Shown: piece by piece, positions 1 to 8,950 of the stretch | Layout of the letters: every line of letters begins with the position of its first letter | How positions within the stretch are numbered: the first letter of the stretch is position 1 | Source of the DNA: Pelosinus fermentans DSM 17108 | GTDB lineage: Bacteria; Bacillota; Negativicutes; DSM-13327 | DNA length: 64,000 nucleotides | Reading direction: 5' to 3' | NCBI RefSeq assembly: GCF_000271485.2 | Contig: NZ_AKVN02000001.1 | Span: 562,001 to 626,000, forward strand | Notes under the pieces: generated by a model | What the model was told of the DNA's origin: nothing | Seen by the model: the letters and a program-made list of their open reading frames with translations, nothing else | Databases searched by the model: none | Position numbers and translations under genes: made by a program

Positions 1-2
1 GT

Positions 3-101
3 TTTGTGAAAGCTCTAAATCCTGCATTTGCTTATAGCCAAACTGCTGATACTTTAAAGGGGAGTCCGGTGAATCGACACCAGATTGCGAAAGAAGCATA
101 G
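3..101 (+). CDS. C-terminal end of an unidentified protein (partial)
   Basis: An open frame enters from the left edge and runs 32 codons to a TAG at 99-101. The visible tail contains the residues ALNPAFAY and ends in QIAKEA. The ALNP stretch is loosely reminiscent of the C-terminal part of fumarase/aspartase-type lyases, but this is too short to name the protein. The reading frame is inferred only from it being the one frame open across the edge; no start or domain is visible. Confidence 0.45.
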   Translation, partial: FVKALNPAFAYSQTADTLKGSPVNRHQIAKEA

Positions 102-109
102 TACAACAA

Positions 110-280
110 AAAAGAACGCTGAATCGCGAAGAACGCAAAGATGTGCGAAGAACACGAAGGGATTTTTAACCGCAGAGGGCACAGAGGGCACTGAGGGGGA
201 GATAACGCTAGCTTAAAACCCCTCTCTGTGTTCTCTGTGCCTCTGCGGTTCGGTCTTTAATATGTTTTTTTCGCGTCTTC
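110..280. repeat. Nested intergenic palindromic repeat
   Basis: Most of the gap between the first gene and prfC is a repeat. The inner part (168-250) is an inverted repeat whose left arm begins AACCGCAGAGGGCACAGAG and whose right arm ends CTCTGTGCCTCTGCGGTT. Outside it lie CGCGAAGAACGC-type units on the left and a CGCGTCTTC unit on the right. Related units recur at 3719, 12776, 47191, 50115 and 50218. It has no coding potential that I trust. It may fold in RNA, but no T-run marks it as a terminator. Confidence 0.8.
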
Positions 281-421
281 AATGGATTTTTTAAAAAAAG
301 CATGAGAAATAGGAGTATAGGGTAGGATAATATTTGACATTTTAGATAGGTAAACATATAGTAATAGAAGAGTAATTTTGCATAGTGCAGGTATGAGTGT
401 AGGGGGTTTTTTACGATACAT

Positions 422-2026
422 ATGGAAGAGTTAGAATTGACGATTAATAAACGACGAACATTTGCGATTATTTCCCATCCGGATGCTGGGAAAACGACAT
501 TAACGGAGAAATTATTATTGTACGGCGGTGCCATCCGTTTGGCAGGATCAGTAAAATCTCGTAAGGCAGCAAAACATGCTGTGTCTGACTGGATGGAAAT
601 TGAAAAGCAAAGAGGTATTTCTGTAACTTCTAGTGTGCTGCAGTTTGATTATGATGGATATCGGGTGAATATCTTGGATACACCTGGTCACCAAGATTTT
701 AGTGAAGATACATACCGTACTCTTATGGCCGCAGATAGTGCTGTGATGCTAATTGACGTGGCAAAAGGGGTAGAGGATCAGACGAAGAAACTGTTTCATG
801 TATGCCGCCAGCGGGGGATCCCTGTATTTACCTTTGTCAATAAGCTGGATCGCTATGGCAAGAATCCTTTTGAGCTAATGGAGGAAATTGAACAGGTATT
901 AGGGATAAGGGCATATCCTATGAATTGGCCTGTAGGTATAGACGGCAGTTATGTTGGTGTTTATAATCGCCAACAGGCGCAAGTGGAATTGTTCGCCAAA
1001 GATGGCGCCCATGGGCAGTCTGTTTTGCCTTCCACGATGGGGAGTGTTAGTGACCCTGCTTTTCGTGAATTGTTAGGTGAGAGTGTTCATGCTGCGTTGT
1101 GTGAAGATATTGAACTTTTGGATATGGCTGGCGATGCTTTTGATTATGATCTCGTAGCTGCTGGCGAACTTACACCTATGTTTTTCGGTAGTGCCATGAC
1201 CAATTTTGGTGTACGACCTTTTCTGGAAGAATTTTTGAAACTGGCACCTGCGCCTGTAGCACGTATGTCCAGTGAAGGAGAAATTAATCCTGCAAGTGAG
1301 GAGTTTTCTGCCTTTGTCTTCAAAATTCAGGCGAATATGAATCCTGCTCACCGTGATCGTCTCGCATTTATTCGCATCTGTTCCGGTAAGTTTACCAGAG
1401 GGATGTCTGTGTATCATGCTCAGTCAGGTAAAGCCATTAAGCTGGCTCAGCCTCAGCAGTTCCTGGCTCAGGAGCGTACCATTATTGATGAAGCGTATCC
1501 TGGTGATATTATTGGTTTATTTGATCCTGGAATTTTTGGAATTGGAGATACGTTGTGCCAGGAAGGGGCTAAATTTACGTTTCAGGATTTCCCGGTATTT
1601 CCACCGGAGCAGTTTGCCAAGGTCCAGCCCAAAGATACAATGAAGCGGAAACAATTCGTTAAAGGGATGACCCAATTGACCCAAGAGGGGGCTGTTCAGG
1701 TCTTCCGCCAGAGCGAGTTTGCATCCGAGGCCTTTATTATTGGTGTAGTTGGCTCGCTGCAATTTGAAGTGCTGGAGTATCGATTGAAAAATGAATATGG
1801 TGTAGAGCTGCTTATGGACCGTTTATCCTTTAGCGTTGCGCGCTGGTTAACCGGCGATGAGCAGGCTATTAAATCGATGAAGAGCATAGACAGCGGTATG
1901 ATGATTCGTGATATCAAAGATCGCCCAGTGCTTCTGCTCAGTAATGAATGGGCAATTCGCTGGGTTAGTGAGCGAAATCCCGGTGTGGAATTCCTGGAAA
2001 TTCCACCAAACTCTGCAACCTTTTAA
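422..2026 (+). CDS. prfC: Peptide chain release factor 3 (RF3)
   Basis: This is a translational GTPase that recycles release factors RF1/RF2 from the ribosome after termination. The 534-residue length is normal for RF3. The GTP-binding motifs are intact: HPDAGKTT at residues 19-26, DTPGH at 86-90 and NKLDR at 140-144. The EF-Tu-like domain II and the RF3 C-terminal domain follow. The sequence after the start (NKRRTFAIISHPDAGKTT) is typical of RF3 rather than EF-G or LepA. The ATG at 422 follows AGGGGG at 401-406, a rather long spacing, but no better in-frame start precedes the P-loop. It appears monocistronic, with a clear terminator just downstream. Confidence 0.97.
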   Translation: MEELELTINKRRTFAIISHPDAGKTTLTEKLLLYGGAIRLAGSVKSRKAAKHAVSDWMEIEKQRGISVTSSVLQFDYDGYRVNILDTPGHQDFSEDTYRTLMAADSAVMLIDVAKGVEDQTKKLFHVCRQRGIPVFTFVNKLDRYGKNPFELMEEIEQVLGIRAYPMNWPVGIDGSYVGVYNRQQAQVELFAKDGAHGQSVLPSTMGSVSDPAFRELLGESVHAALCEDIELLDMAGDAFDYDLVAAGELTPMFFGSAMTNFGVRPFLEEFLKLAPAPVARMSSEGEINPASEEFSAFVFKIQANMNPAHRDRLAFIRICSGKFTRGMSVYHAQSGKAIKLAQPQQFLAQERTIIDEAYPGDIIGLFDPGIFGIGDTLCQEGAKFTFQDFPVFPPEQFAKVQPKDTMKRKQFVKGMTQLTQEGAVQVFRQSEFASEAFIIGVVGSLQFEVLEYRLKNEYGVELLMDRLSFSVARWLTGDEQAIKSMKSIDSGMMIRDIKDRPVLLLSNEWAIRWVSERNPGVEFLEIPPNSATF

Positions 2027-2032
2027 CAAAAT

Positions 2033-2071
2033 GCCTCAAAGTCAGCTAAATGCTAGCTTTGAGGCGTTTTT
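2033..2071 (+). terminator. Intrinsic terminator of prfC
   Basis: Inverted repeat GCCTCAAAG (2033-2041) / CTTTGAGGC (2057-2065) is followed by a run of T. It lies 6 bases after the prfC stop. Confidence 0.9.
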
Positions 2072-2161
2072 CTTAAAGCAAGAATCTTTTCATGGAAGAC
2101 ATTGACAAGCTATGGGGCATGCTATACTCTGGGATAAAGAGAATATGACGATTTTGGTAGG

Positions 2162-3703
2162 ATGGTGATCGAATTGCCTAATCATATGGAAACGGAATTG
2201 AAACTGGGTTGTGCCGATGAGAGTGTATGGGAAAAAATCATGACAGCAGAGGCGTTGGCAGCAGTGACTGTTCCTGGATCAGAGATTACCCAGCAATTAG
2301 AAGCTCGTTACTTTGATACGCCTAGTCATGCATTGCAAAAAGCACAGTTGGCTTATCGTCTGCGCCGTGAAGGTGAGAATTGGATTGCTACTGTCAAAAG
2401 CGGTGGTTCTTCTAAGGGAGGGCTGCATGCCAGGTTAGAATGGAACGTAGTTGTTTCCGATAATGAACCTGATGCAGGAGCCTTTGCTCATACTGAAATT
2501 GGTGAACGATTGCAGGAAGTAGTGGGTGATGAAATATTAGAGCCTATTTTAATTACTTTCTTTGAGCGGCGAATGGTAGAGGTTGTTATGCCTGACAGCA
2601 GTACGATTGAAGTAGCCGCTGATAAAGGTGCTATTATTGCGGGAGAGAAGACATCACCTATTTTAGAGATCGAATTAGAATTAAAAACAGGAGAGTCTAA
2701 AGCATTATTTATGCTGGGCGCTGCTTTATCCAGGGAGTTTCCGCTGCTGCCAGAACCTGATAGTAAGTTTTATCGGGGACTTTTACTGGCAGGTCTGGCG
2801 ACTGTACAGCAAAAGAAGAATTCTGTACCTCAGGTGGATACAGCCAAGCCTGTTAGTGAGGCTGTAGCCGTACTGCTGGTAGAGCTGATTCATCATGTTC
2901 TAACGGCACAGCGGGCTTTTCTTGAAAATCCCCAGCTGCCGGAATTAGTTCATGAACTGCGTATTTGTCTGCGGCGTCTGCGATCGGTATTGGAGTTTGC
3001 CGAACCCTTGAATGTAATCAAACAGAACACTTGGTATCAGGATGAATTAAAAAAGTTTGGTCAAAGACTGGCCAGATTGAGGGATTTAGATGTAGCCTAT
3101 GCCAGCTGGCGTCAATTACAGGATTATCAGTCTGAGGAAAGAAGCGCCAAAGTCTGGTTGGGAGATGTTCTTGCTGACAGCCGCAATCAGGAAATGGAGA
3201 AGATTGCAAGTGAATGCAGTTCCGGTTTGGCAACGCCCTTATTATTAGGTTTGTGGGGCGAGATTTTAGATAACGACTGGCAGCAATCGATCCTTTCTGA
3301 TCATACAACAGAAAAGTTTGTTAGCAATGGTTTAGTCAATTGGATCAAGATGGTGAGAAAAGAAGCTGAATCTATAGTTTGGGCGGATGTCAACGATGTT
3401 CATAATTTACGATTGGGAATCAAGAAACTTAAGTATGTAGTAGAAGTAATGCAGCCGCTGTTAGGTGATAGAGCTTCTATTGCAGAACAGCTGGAAAAAC
3501 TGCAGGATACTTTGGGGATGATAACAGATACCCGTAGTACAGAGATATTGCTAAAGGCATTATTGCGAAGTAAATCCAGCAGGGCGGTACATTTAGAGGC
3601 AGGCATGCTGATCGGCTGGCAAATATGTGAACAGCTGCAGCTGCAAAAGAAAGCAAATAAAATTTGGAAGAAATTCAATCGTGCAGCGAAAAAGTGGAAA
3701 TAG
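2162..3703 (+). CDS. CYTH and CHAD domain-containing protein
   Basis: The protein (513 residues) joins an N-terminal CYTH (triphosphate tunnel metalloenzyme) domain, roughly residues 9-215, to a C-terminal helical CHAD domain, roughly 225-510. The CYTH signature ETELKL is present at the start. The CHAD half is rich in conserved His and Arg (for example HELRICLRRLRS and HNLRLGIKKLKY), as expected for a polyanion-binding fold. The family is linked to inorganic triphosphate hydrolysis and to binding of polyphosphate; the exact substrate here is not known. The start is uncertain: TAGG directly abuts ATG 2162, so TTG 2174 or ATG 2186, just before METELKL, are plausible alternatives. It seems to be transcribed alone, between the prfC terminator and a palindromic repeat. 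Confidence 0.9.
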   Translation: MVIELPNHMETELKLGCADESVWEKIMTAEALAAVTVPGSEITQQLEARYFDTPSHALQKAQLAYRLRREGENWIATVKSGGSSKGGLHARLEWNVVVSDNEPDAGAFAHTEIGERLQEVVGDEILEPILITFFERRMVEVVMPDSSTIEVAADKGAIIAGEKTSPILEIELELKTGESKALFMLGAALSREFPLLPEPDSKFYRGLLLAGLATVQQKKNSVPQVDTAKPVSEAVAVLLVELIHHVLTAQRAFLENPQLPELVHELRICLRRLRSVLEFAEPLNVIKQNTWYQDELKKFGQRLARLRDLDVAYASWRQLQDYQSEERSAKVWLGDVLADSRNQEMEKIASECSSGLATPLLLGLWGEILDNDWQQSILSDHTTEKFVSNGLVNWIKMVRKEAESIVWADVNDVHNLRLGIKKLKYVVEVMQPLLGDRASIAEQLEKLQDTLGMITDTRSTEILLKALLRSKSSRAVHLEAGMLIGWQICEQLQLQKKANKIWKKFNRAAKKWK

Positions 3704-3718
3704 GGCAAAAAAGATAAT

Positions 3719-3811
3719 GAAACGCGAAGACGCGAAGATTATAAAGAACACGAAGAAGTAACAATATTACTCCTTCGTGTTCTTCGTATTTCTTCGCGCC
3801 TTCGCGTTTTC
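3719..3811. repeat. CGCGAAG-family palindromic repeat
   Basis: A long imperfect inverted repeat lies between the convergent CYTH-CHAD and ppdK genes. The left arm starts GAAACGCGAAGACGCGAAG and the right arm ends CGCGCCTTCGCGTTTTC, with GAACACGAAG / CTTCGTGTTC inside. It belongs to the same family as the units at 110, 47191 and 50115. Lying between convergent genes, it could act as a bidirectional terminator. Confidence 0.85.
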
Positions 3812-3850
3812 AAATTGTTTTTTCTTTTAACAAGTACGTAGCAGTATTAC

Positions 3851-6508
3851 TTATTTTGTTCCATAATTTTCGCCTTTGCTTATGGCGGCTTGTGCTGCGG
3901 CTAAGCGGGCGATGGGGACTCTATAAGGAGAGCAGCTGACAAAATCAAGGCCAATCTGGTGGCAGAATTCGATGGAGCGAGCCTCGCCGCCATGTTCGCC
4001 GCAAATACCAATTAGAATATCCGGTCTGGTTTTGCGTCCGCTTTCTACTGCGATTTCCATTAGTTTTCCTACGCCTTTGCGATCGATGGTGATAAAGGGA
4101 TTATCGGGTAATAGTTTCATATCTAAATAATCATTCAGGAATTTGCCTTCCGCATCATCACGGCTAAATCCTAAGCAGGTTTGTGTTAAATCATTGGTGC
4201 CAAAACTAAAGAACTCCGCTGCTTCTGCTAATTCACCAGCTAAGAGGGCTGCCCGCGGCAGTTCAATCATAGTACCGGATGTATAATGGAAGCTTACTTT
4301 ATATTTTTCCATAGTAGCTTTAGCAATTGTATCAATTTTCTCTTTGAAGAAATTCATTTCTGCGCTGCCGATGGTTAATGGAATTTCAATTTCAGGTAAG
4401 ACTTTATAACCTTCGGTGGTGAGGCGGGCAGCTGCATTGCAGATGGCTTGAATTTGCATTTCGTATATCTCAGGGAATGTAATGCCAAGGCGGCAGCCCC
4501 GATGTCCTAACATTGGATTGGATTCATGAAGTGCACGCACTTTTTTAAGCAAGGCTTCTTTTTGCGCAAGGAGTGCCATATTTTCCTGTGTAATTTGCAG
4601 GGTAGTCGTTTCAATCAGCAGCTCGTTCATACTGGGAAGGAACTCATGAAGAGGCGGGTCTAAGAGACGAATGCATACGGGATAGCCAGCCATGACTTTT
4701 AAAATACCATAAAAGTCTTCTTCCTGCATTGGCAGTAAATGAGTTAAGGCGGTTTGGCGTTCCTCAAAATTCTCTGCCAAAATCATTTCCTGTACATGAG
4801 GCAGGCGGTCCTGGCCCATAAACATGTGTTCCGTACGAGTTAATCCAATGCCCTTGGCACCAAAATCTAATGCTTTTTGTGCATCCGCAGGATTGTCGGC
4901 ATTGGCTCTAACTTCTAGTTTCTTATATTCATCGGCCCATTGTAACAGGGTTAGGTATTCCGTAGAGAGTTCAGGATCTTTCATGGGGACAACGCCTGCG
5001 ATGACCCGTCCTGTTGCGCCGTCAATGGAGATTAGATCTCCTTCTTTTATGATTGTTTCTCCAATTGTGAAGGTCTTAGTATGATAGTTGATTTTTACTG
5101 CTTCGCAGCCGCAGACGCAAGGTTTCCCCATACCGCGGGCTACTACTGCTGCATGGCTGGTCATGCCTCCCCGGCTGGTTAAGATGCCTTGTGCGGCAAT
5201 AATGCCATGAATATCGTCAGGTGTGGTTTCCGTTCGCACCAACATCACTTTTTGCCCTTTTTTGCCCAGCTCTTCTGCATGATTGGCATCAAAGACGACA
5301 ATGCCGGAGGCGGCACCGGGTGAGGCTGGTAACCCCGTAGCCATAATATCCAGTTTGGCGTTAGGGTCAATTTGGCGGTGAAGCAGCTGATCAAGCTGGC
5401 CCGGTTCGATCAATAACAGGGCTTCTTGTTTGGTGATCAAGCCTTCTGCTGCTAGATCATGAGCGATTTTAATACCGGCTTGGGCAGTGCGTTTGCCATT
5501 TCTGGTCTGCAGTATATATAAAGTGCCTTTTTCAATGGTAAATTCAATATCTTGCACATTTTTATAATGTTTTTCTAAGATTTTTGCCGTCTTAGCAAAC
5601 TGAGCATAGACTTGAGGCATTTCTGCGGCTAATTTTGCAATGGGCTGGGGAGTGCGAATGCCTGCTACGACGTCTTCCCCTTGAGCATTTGTTAAGTATT
5701 CTCCATATAACAGATTTTCACCATTGGAAGGATTTCTGGTAAATGCCACACCCGTACCGCAGTCATCACCCATGTTTCCAAATACCATCGACTGAATATT
5801 AACAGCAGTACCCAGGTCATGATCAATCTTATTCAGATTGCGATAGATAAAGGCTCGTTCGTTATTCCAAGAGCGAAACACCGCTTCAATGGATAAGAAT
5901 AATTGTTCCATTGGATCTTCAGGGAATGCTTCGCCTGTTTTTTCTAATATGAGTTCTTTATAACTGTCGATTACTGCCCGCAAAGTATCTGCAGACATTT
6001 CTTGGTCAAAGGTAACACCTTGCTTCTTTTTGTGCTGCGTCAAAAGCTGTTCAAATTCATATTTGTGAATTTCCAATACAACATCGCCAAACATTTGGAT
6101 AAAGCGGCGATAGGAATCATAAGCAAATACCAAATTGTTTGTACTTTTCGCTACCGCTTGTACTGTTTTTTCGTTTAATCCAAGGTTTAAGATAGTATCC
6201 ATCATACCTGGCATGGAAAATACGGCTCCAGAGCGAACGGAAACTAACAGGGGATTTGTTACATCCCCTAGTTTTTTACCAATGGTATTTTCCAGATGTG
6301 CCAAATTCTCGCGCACCTCTTCTATGATCTGGCTTGGAAGCTTTTTGCCATTTTCATAGTATTCTTTGCAGGCGGCTGTGGTAATGGTCATACCTGGTGG
6401 TACAGGCAGACCAATATTGGTCATTTCTGCCAGATTTGCTCCTTTTCCTCCTAAGAGTGAACGCATATCGGCGCTGCCTTGATCAAATAAATATACGAAT
6501 TTTTTCAT
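3851..6508 (-). CDS. ppdK: Pyruvate, phosphate dikinase (PPDK)
   Basis: This cytosolic enzyme reversibly converts pyruvate, ATP and phosphate to PEP, AMP and pyrophosphate. The 885-residue length is typical. An N-terminal ATP-grasp half is followed by the swivelling phosphohistidine domain with TSHAAVVARGMGKPCVCG, where the His near residue 452 carries phosphate and the adjacent Thr is the regulatory site. The C-terminal PEP/pyruvate TIM barrel contains LGHRGCRLG and the Cys-containing GICGEHGG near the end. The start ATG (6508) overlaps the stop of the upstream regulatory gene in an ATGA, so the two are translationally coupled. In anaerobes with duplicated glycogen genes such as this one, PPDK can serve glycolysis or gluconeogenesis. 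Confidence 0.98.
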   Translation of the reverse strand: MKKFVYLFDQGSADMRSLLGGKGANLAEMTNIGLPVPPGMTITTAACKEYYENGKKLPSQIIEEVRENLAHLENTIGKKLGDVTNPLLVSVRSGAVFSMPGMMDTILNLGLNEKTVQAVAKSTNNLVFAYDSYRRFIQMFGDVVLEIHKYEFEQLLTQHKKKQGVTFDQEMSADTLRAVIDSYKELILEKTGEAFPEDPMEQLFLSIEAVFRSWNNERAFIYRNLNKIDHDLGTAVNIQSMVFGNMGDDCGTGVAFTRNPSNGENLLYGEYLTNAQGEDVVAGIRTPQPIAKLAAEMPQVYAQFAKTAKILEKHYKNVQDIEFTIEKGTLYILQTRNGKRTAQAGIKIAHDLAAEGLITKQEALLLIEPGQLDQLLHRQIDPNAKLDIMATGLPASPGAASGIVVFDANHAEELGKKGQKVMLVRTETTPDDIHGIIAAQGILTSRGGMTSHAAVVARGMGKPCVCGCEAVKINYHTKTFTIGETIIKEGDLISIDGATGRVIAGVVPMKDPELSTEYLTLLQWADEYKKLEVRANADNPADAQKALDFGAKGIGLTRTEHMFMGQDRLPHVQEMILAENFEERQTALTHLLPMQEEDFYGILKVMAGYPVCIRLLDPPLHEFLPSMNELLIETTTLQITQENMALLAQKEALLKKVRALHESNPMLGHRGCRLGITFPEIYEMQIQAICNAAARLTTEGYKVLPEIEIPLTIGSAEMNFFKEKIDTIAKATMEKYKVSFHYTSGTMIELPRAALLAGELAEAAEFFSFGTNDLTQTCLGFSRDDAEGKFLNDYLDMKLLPDNPFITIDRKGVGKLMEIAVESGRKTRPDILIGICGEHGGEARSIEFCHQIGLDFVSCSPYRVPIARLAAAQAAISKGENYGTK

Positions 6509-7338
6509 TGTTCAACGACTCCTTTACGGTAAAAATCTAAAACTCTCTCAGCAGTTTCTTCTGTTGCTTTATTTGTAATGTCAATGACAGGGCAACCGAC
6601 TCTGCGCATAATATCCTGAGCATAATCGAGTTCTTCAATAATACGTTCTAAATTCGCATAGCTGCTGGAAGGCTGCAGCCCCATTGCTTTTAGCCGCTCT
6701 CTGCGTATTTCAAATAATAAAGACGGTTTGATAGTGAGCCCGACAATTTTATGAGCAGCCACCTGAAACAGTTCAGACGGCGGCGGAATTTCTTTTACCA
6801 AAGGTACATTGGCAGCTTTAATGCCTTTATGTGCCAGGTACATGCATAAAGGTGTCTTCGAAGCCCTGGATACACCTGTAATGACAATATCTGCTTGTAA
6901 GAGACCGCGGGGATCTTTTCCATCATCAAATTTTACGGCAAATTCAATTGCTTCAATTTTTGTGTAGTAAGCTTGATCTATTTTGCGAATGAGGCCCGGT
7001 TCGTTGCGAGGAGACAGGCGAGTGACTGCCTGCAGACCATCAATGACAGGTCCCATAATATCGACATGTGTTATTCCTAAGGCGTGAGCTTTGGTTTCTA
7101 AAACCTCTTTTAAGTCCGGACGGACTAAGGTATAGAAGATCGCTGCGTTTCTTTGGGCTGCTTTTTCTAATATGGCATCAATTTGTGCAGCGGATTTTAA
7201 ATAAGGCTTGCGTTCAATCTCGATGCTGGCACCATTAAATTGACTAATCGCTGCTTTTACAACCAATTCTCCTGTTTCGCCAATGGAATCAGAGAGTATG
7301 TATACGACGGGAACTTGGCTGCTACGTAGAGTATCCAA
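6505..7338 (-). CDS. PPDK regulatory protein (bifunctional kinase/pyrophosphorylase, DUF299)
   Basis: This family switches PPDK (or PEP synthase) off and on by ADP-dependent phosphorylation and phosphate-dependent dephosphorylation of the Thr beside the catalytic His. The 277-residue product starts with the family N-terminus (VVYILSDSIGETGELV) and has the P-loop-like GVSRASKTP. I place the start at a TTG (7336-7338) because AAAGGAGG lies 6 bases upstream and the family motif follows at once. The longer open frame upstream would run into the preceding gene and has no such signal. It overlaps ppdK by 4 bases, which fits its role as the PPDK regulator. Confidence 0.95.
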   Translation of the reverse strand: MDTLRSSQVPVVYILSDSIGETGELVVKAAISQFNGASIEIERKPYLKSAAQIDAILEKAAQRNAAIFYTLVRPDLKEVLETKAHALGITHVDIMGPVIDGLQAVTRLSPRNEPGLIRKIDQAYYTKIEAIEFAVKFDDGKDPRGLLQADIVITGVSRASKTPLCMYLAHKGIKAANVPLVKEIPPPSELFQVAAHKIVGLTIKPSLLFEIRRERLKAMGLQPSSSYANLERIIEELDYAQDIMRRVGCPVIDITNKATEETAERVLDFYRKGVVEQ

Positions 7339-7375
7339 AGAGGGCCTCCTTTGTCTTGGAATTTTGAATAAACGA

Positions 7376-8008
7376 TTATTTTTCTGCCAATTGAACAAAA
7401 AGTCGTGTAATGTTGGTTTTGGTAAAACGACCAACTACCTGATATTTTGTGGTTTCACCTTCTTTTATGATTTTTACTACCGGCAGGGCATCTACTTGAT
7501 GATACAAAAGCTTCTGAGCAGCTGACAGCACCGATTCCTCCGGCGTTGTTAAGATGATTTTTGGCATTCGTGTCATGATAATATTGACGGGCAGATCGTT
7601 ATTATTTTTGCCTCCCATCGCTGCCTTTAACAGATCTTTTCGTGAAAGGGCCCCTTCTAGGAAATTGTCTTCGGATACTACGAAAATCGTTCCGACGTCT
7701 TCTGTGAATAAGGTAAGGATCGCATCATAGACGGTGCTGTTTTCTCTTACCACAATGGGCGCAGAAAGGGTATCGGCAATAAGAATGGCATCAAAGGACA
7801 TGGTGTTTAGCTGCTGCAGGTCGCGGCCTGTAAAGTAATAGCCGACTTTCGGTTTTGCGCTGACGAGCTGTGACATCGTCAAAATAGCTAAATCAGAACG
7901 AAGAGCTGCCCGGCTGAGGTTTAGTTTTTCTGCAATTTTGTTGCCGGTAATTGGACCGAGGGTCTGTATTATTTCTAGAATATTAGTCTGTCGTATGGTA
8001 AGTTGCAT
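7376..8008 (-). CDS. ccpN: CcpN-type transcriptional repressor (HTH plus CBS pair)
   Basis: The 210-residue protein has an N-terminal winged HTH (residues ~1-60, with GNKIAEKLNLSRAALRSDLA) and two CBS domains (~75-205), the layout of Bacillus CcpN/YqzB. CcpN-type proteins repress gluconeogenic genes and sense adenine nucleotide status through the CBS pair. In Bacillus ccpN also sits next to the DUF299 gene (yqfL), as here. It is the first gene of a three-gene minus-strand operon with the PPDK regulator and ppdK, 37 bases ahead of the former. A 20-bp palindrome in its leader suggests autoregulation. Confidence 0.9.
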   Translation of the reverse strand: MQLTIRQTNILEIIQTLGPITGNKIAEKLNLSRAALRSDLAILTMSQLVSAKPKVGYYFTGRDLQQLNTMSFDAILIADTLSAPIVVRENSTVYDAILTLFTEDVGTIFVVSEDNFLEGALSRKDLLKAAMGGKNNNDLPVNIIMTRMPKIILTTPEESVLSAAQKLLYHQVDALPVVKIIKEGETTKYQVVGRFTKTNITRLFVQLAEK

Positions 8009-8028
8009 AATAAAATCACCTTCTACAG

Positions 8029-8074
8029 TATATAGTGCGCACTATATATAGAATTTATATTATATAGTATACTA
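8029..8074 (-). promoter_or_regulatory. Promoter and operator palindromes of the ccpN-ppdK operon
   Basis: A perfect 20-bp palindrome, TATATAGTGCGCACTATATA, occupies 8029-8048, and a second palindrome (TAGTATACTA, 8065-8074) shares the TAGT/ACTA half-site. On the minus strand a promoter with TTGATC and TAATAT (16-bp spacer) overlaps the second palindrome, with the first just downstream. This is the geometry of a repressor operator, probably bound by the CcpN-type protein itself. The binding partner is inferred. Confidence 0.65.
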
Positions 8075-8292
8075 CATTGATCAAATAATACCTGCTTATA
8101 TAGGCACAAAGTATAAATTTTTTTACTCGGTGTTAGAAAGTATACGTTTTATAGGTGGAAAATATAGAAATTTGCTTGGTCTTTTTATTTTATTTTTTAA
8201 TGGGATGGAAAATAAACGGTCTATAAAATAGTCTTGCTCCATAAAGAATGATAAATGCAAGAAATTCATACTGTATGAGAAAGGGAAATAGA

Positions 8293-8931
8293 ATGATAAA
8301 TGAGAGCATTGCATATCTATTACTCAATATTGATAAATATTATGAGGCTGTCATTGTGCACATTGAGATCAGCCTGGCTGCGATTGCTGTCAGTTTCATA
8401 ATCGCCGTACCTTTAGGAATCTGGTGTTCCAAAAATGGCAGCGTATCTTATTCTGTGATCAATGCTTTTACCATTCTGCGCATTATACCCAGCTTGGCTG
8501 TACTTGTCATTGCCATGCCCATATTAGGTACGGGTTTTGTACCTGCTTTGTTCGCACTTACGTTACTGGCAGTTCCGCCAATATTGATTAATACGTATTC
8601 GGGTTTTAGAAACATTGACCCTTCTGTGCTGGAATGTGCAGCAGGCATGGGAATGAATGCTGGCAAGATTCTTTTTGCTATCGAAATTCCTTTAGCAATG
8701 CCCCTCATACTCACAGGATTGCGGACCTCTGCTACGGAGGTTATCGCCAGTGCCACATTAGCATCCTATATCGGTGCCGGCGGACTAGGCGATTTTATCT
8801 TTACCGGTATTGGAATGAATGATGTAAGGATCTTATTGATTGGAGGGATGTCAGTAGCATTGTTATCCGTTTTGACAGAGGTATCCTTAACAGCTGTACA
8901 GCATATGGTTACGAGGTATCAACGGGATTAA
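8293..8931 (+). CDS. opuCB: Osmoprotectant ABC transporter permease (OpuCB-type)
   Basis: An integral membrane subunit of a glycine betaine/carnitine/choline-type importer (212 residues, about six hydrophobic segments). The binding-protein-dependent transport motif is visible around ECAAGMGMNAGKILFAIEIP, followed by ASYIGAGGLGDFIF, the classic OpuC/ProW C-terminal pattern. The start at ATG 8293 follows GAGAAAGGG with 7-8 bases spacing; an ATG 45 bases upstream lacks such a signal. It opens a four-gene operon in the order permease, binding protein, ATPase, permease. Confidence 0.92.
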   Translation: MINESIAYLLLNIDKYYEAVIVHIEISLAAIAVSFIIAVPLGIWCSKNGSVSYSVINAFTILRIIPSLAVLVIAMPILGTGFVPALFALTLLAVPPILINTYSGFRNIDPSVLECAAGMGMNAGKILFAIEIPLAMPLILTGLRTSATEVIASATLASYIGAGGLGDFIFTGIGMNDVRILLIGGMSVALLSVLTEVSLTAVQHMVTRYQRD

Positions 8932-8950
8932 CGCAATAGGAGTGTGGAAA

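Noticed and set aside
3-101. Naming the first partial gene as a fumarase/aspartase-type lyase
   Set aside because: Only an ALNP stretch and a short tail are visible; the resemblance is too weak to support a name.
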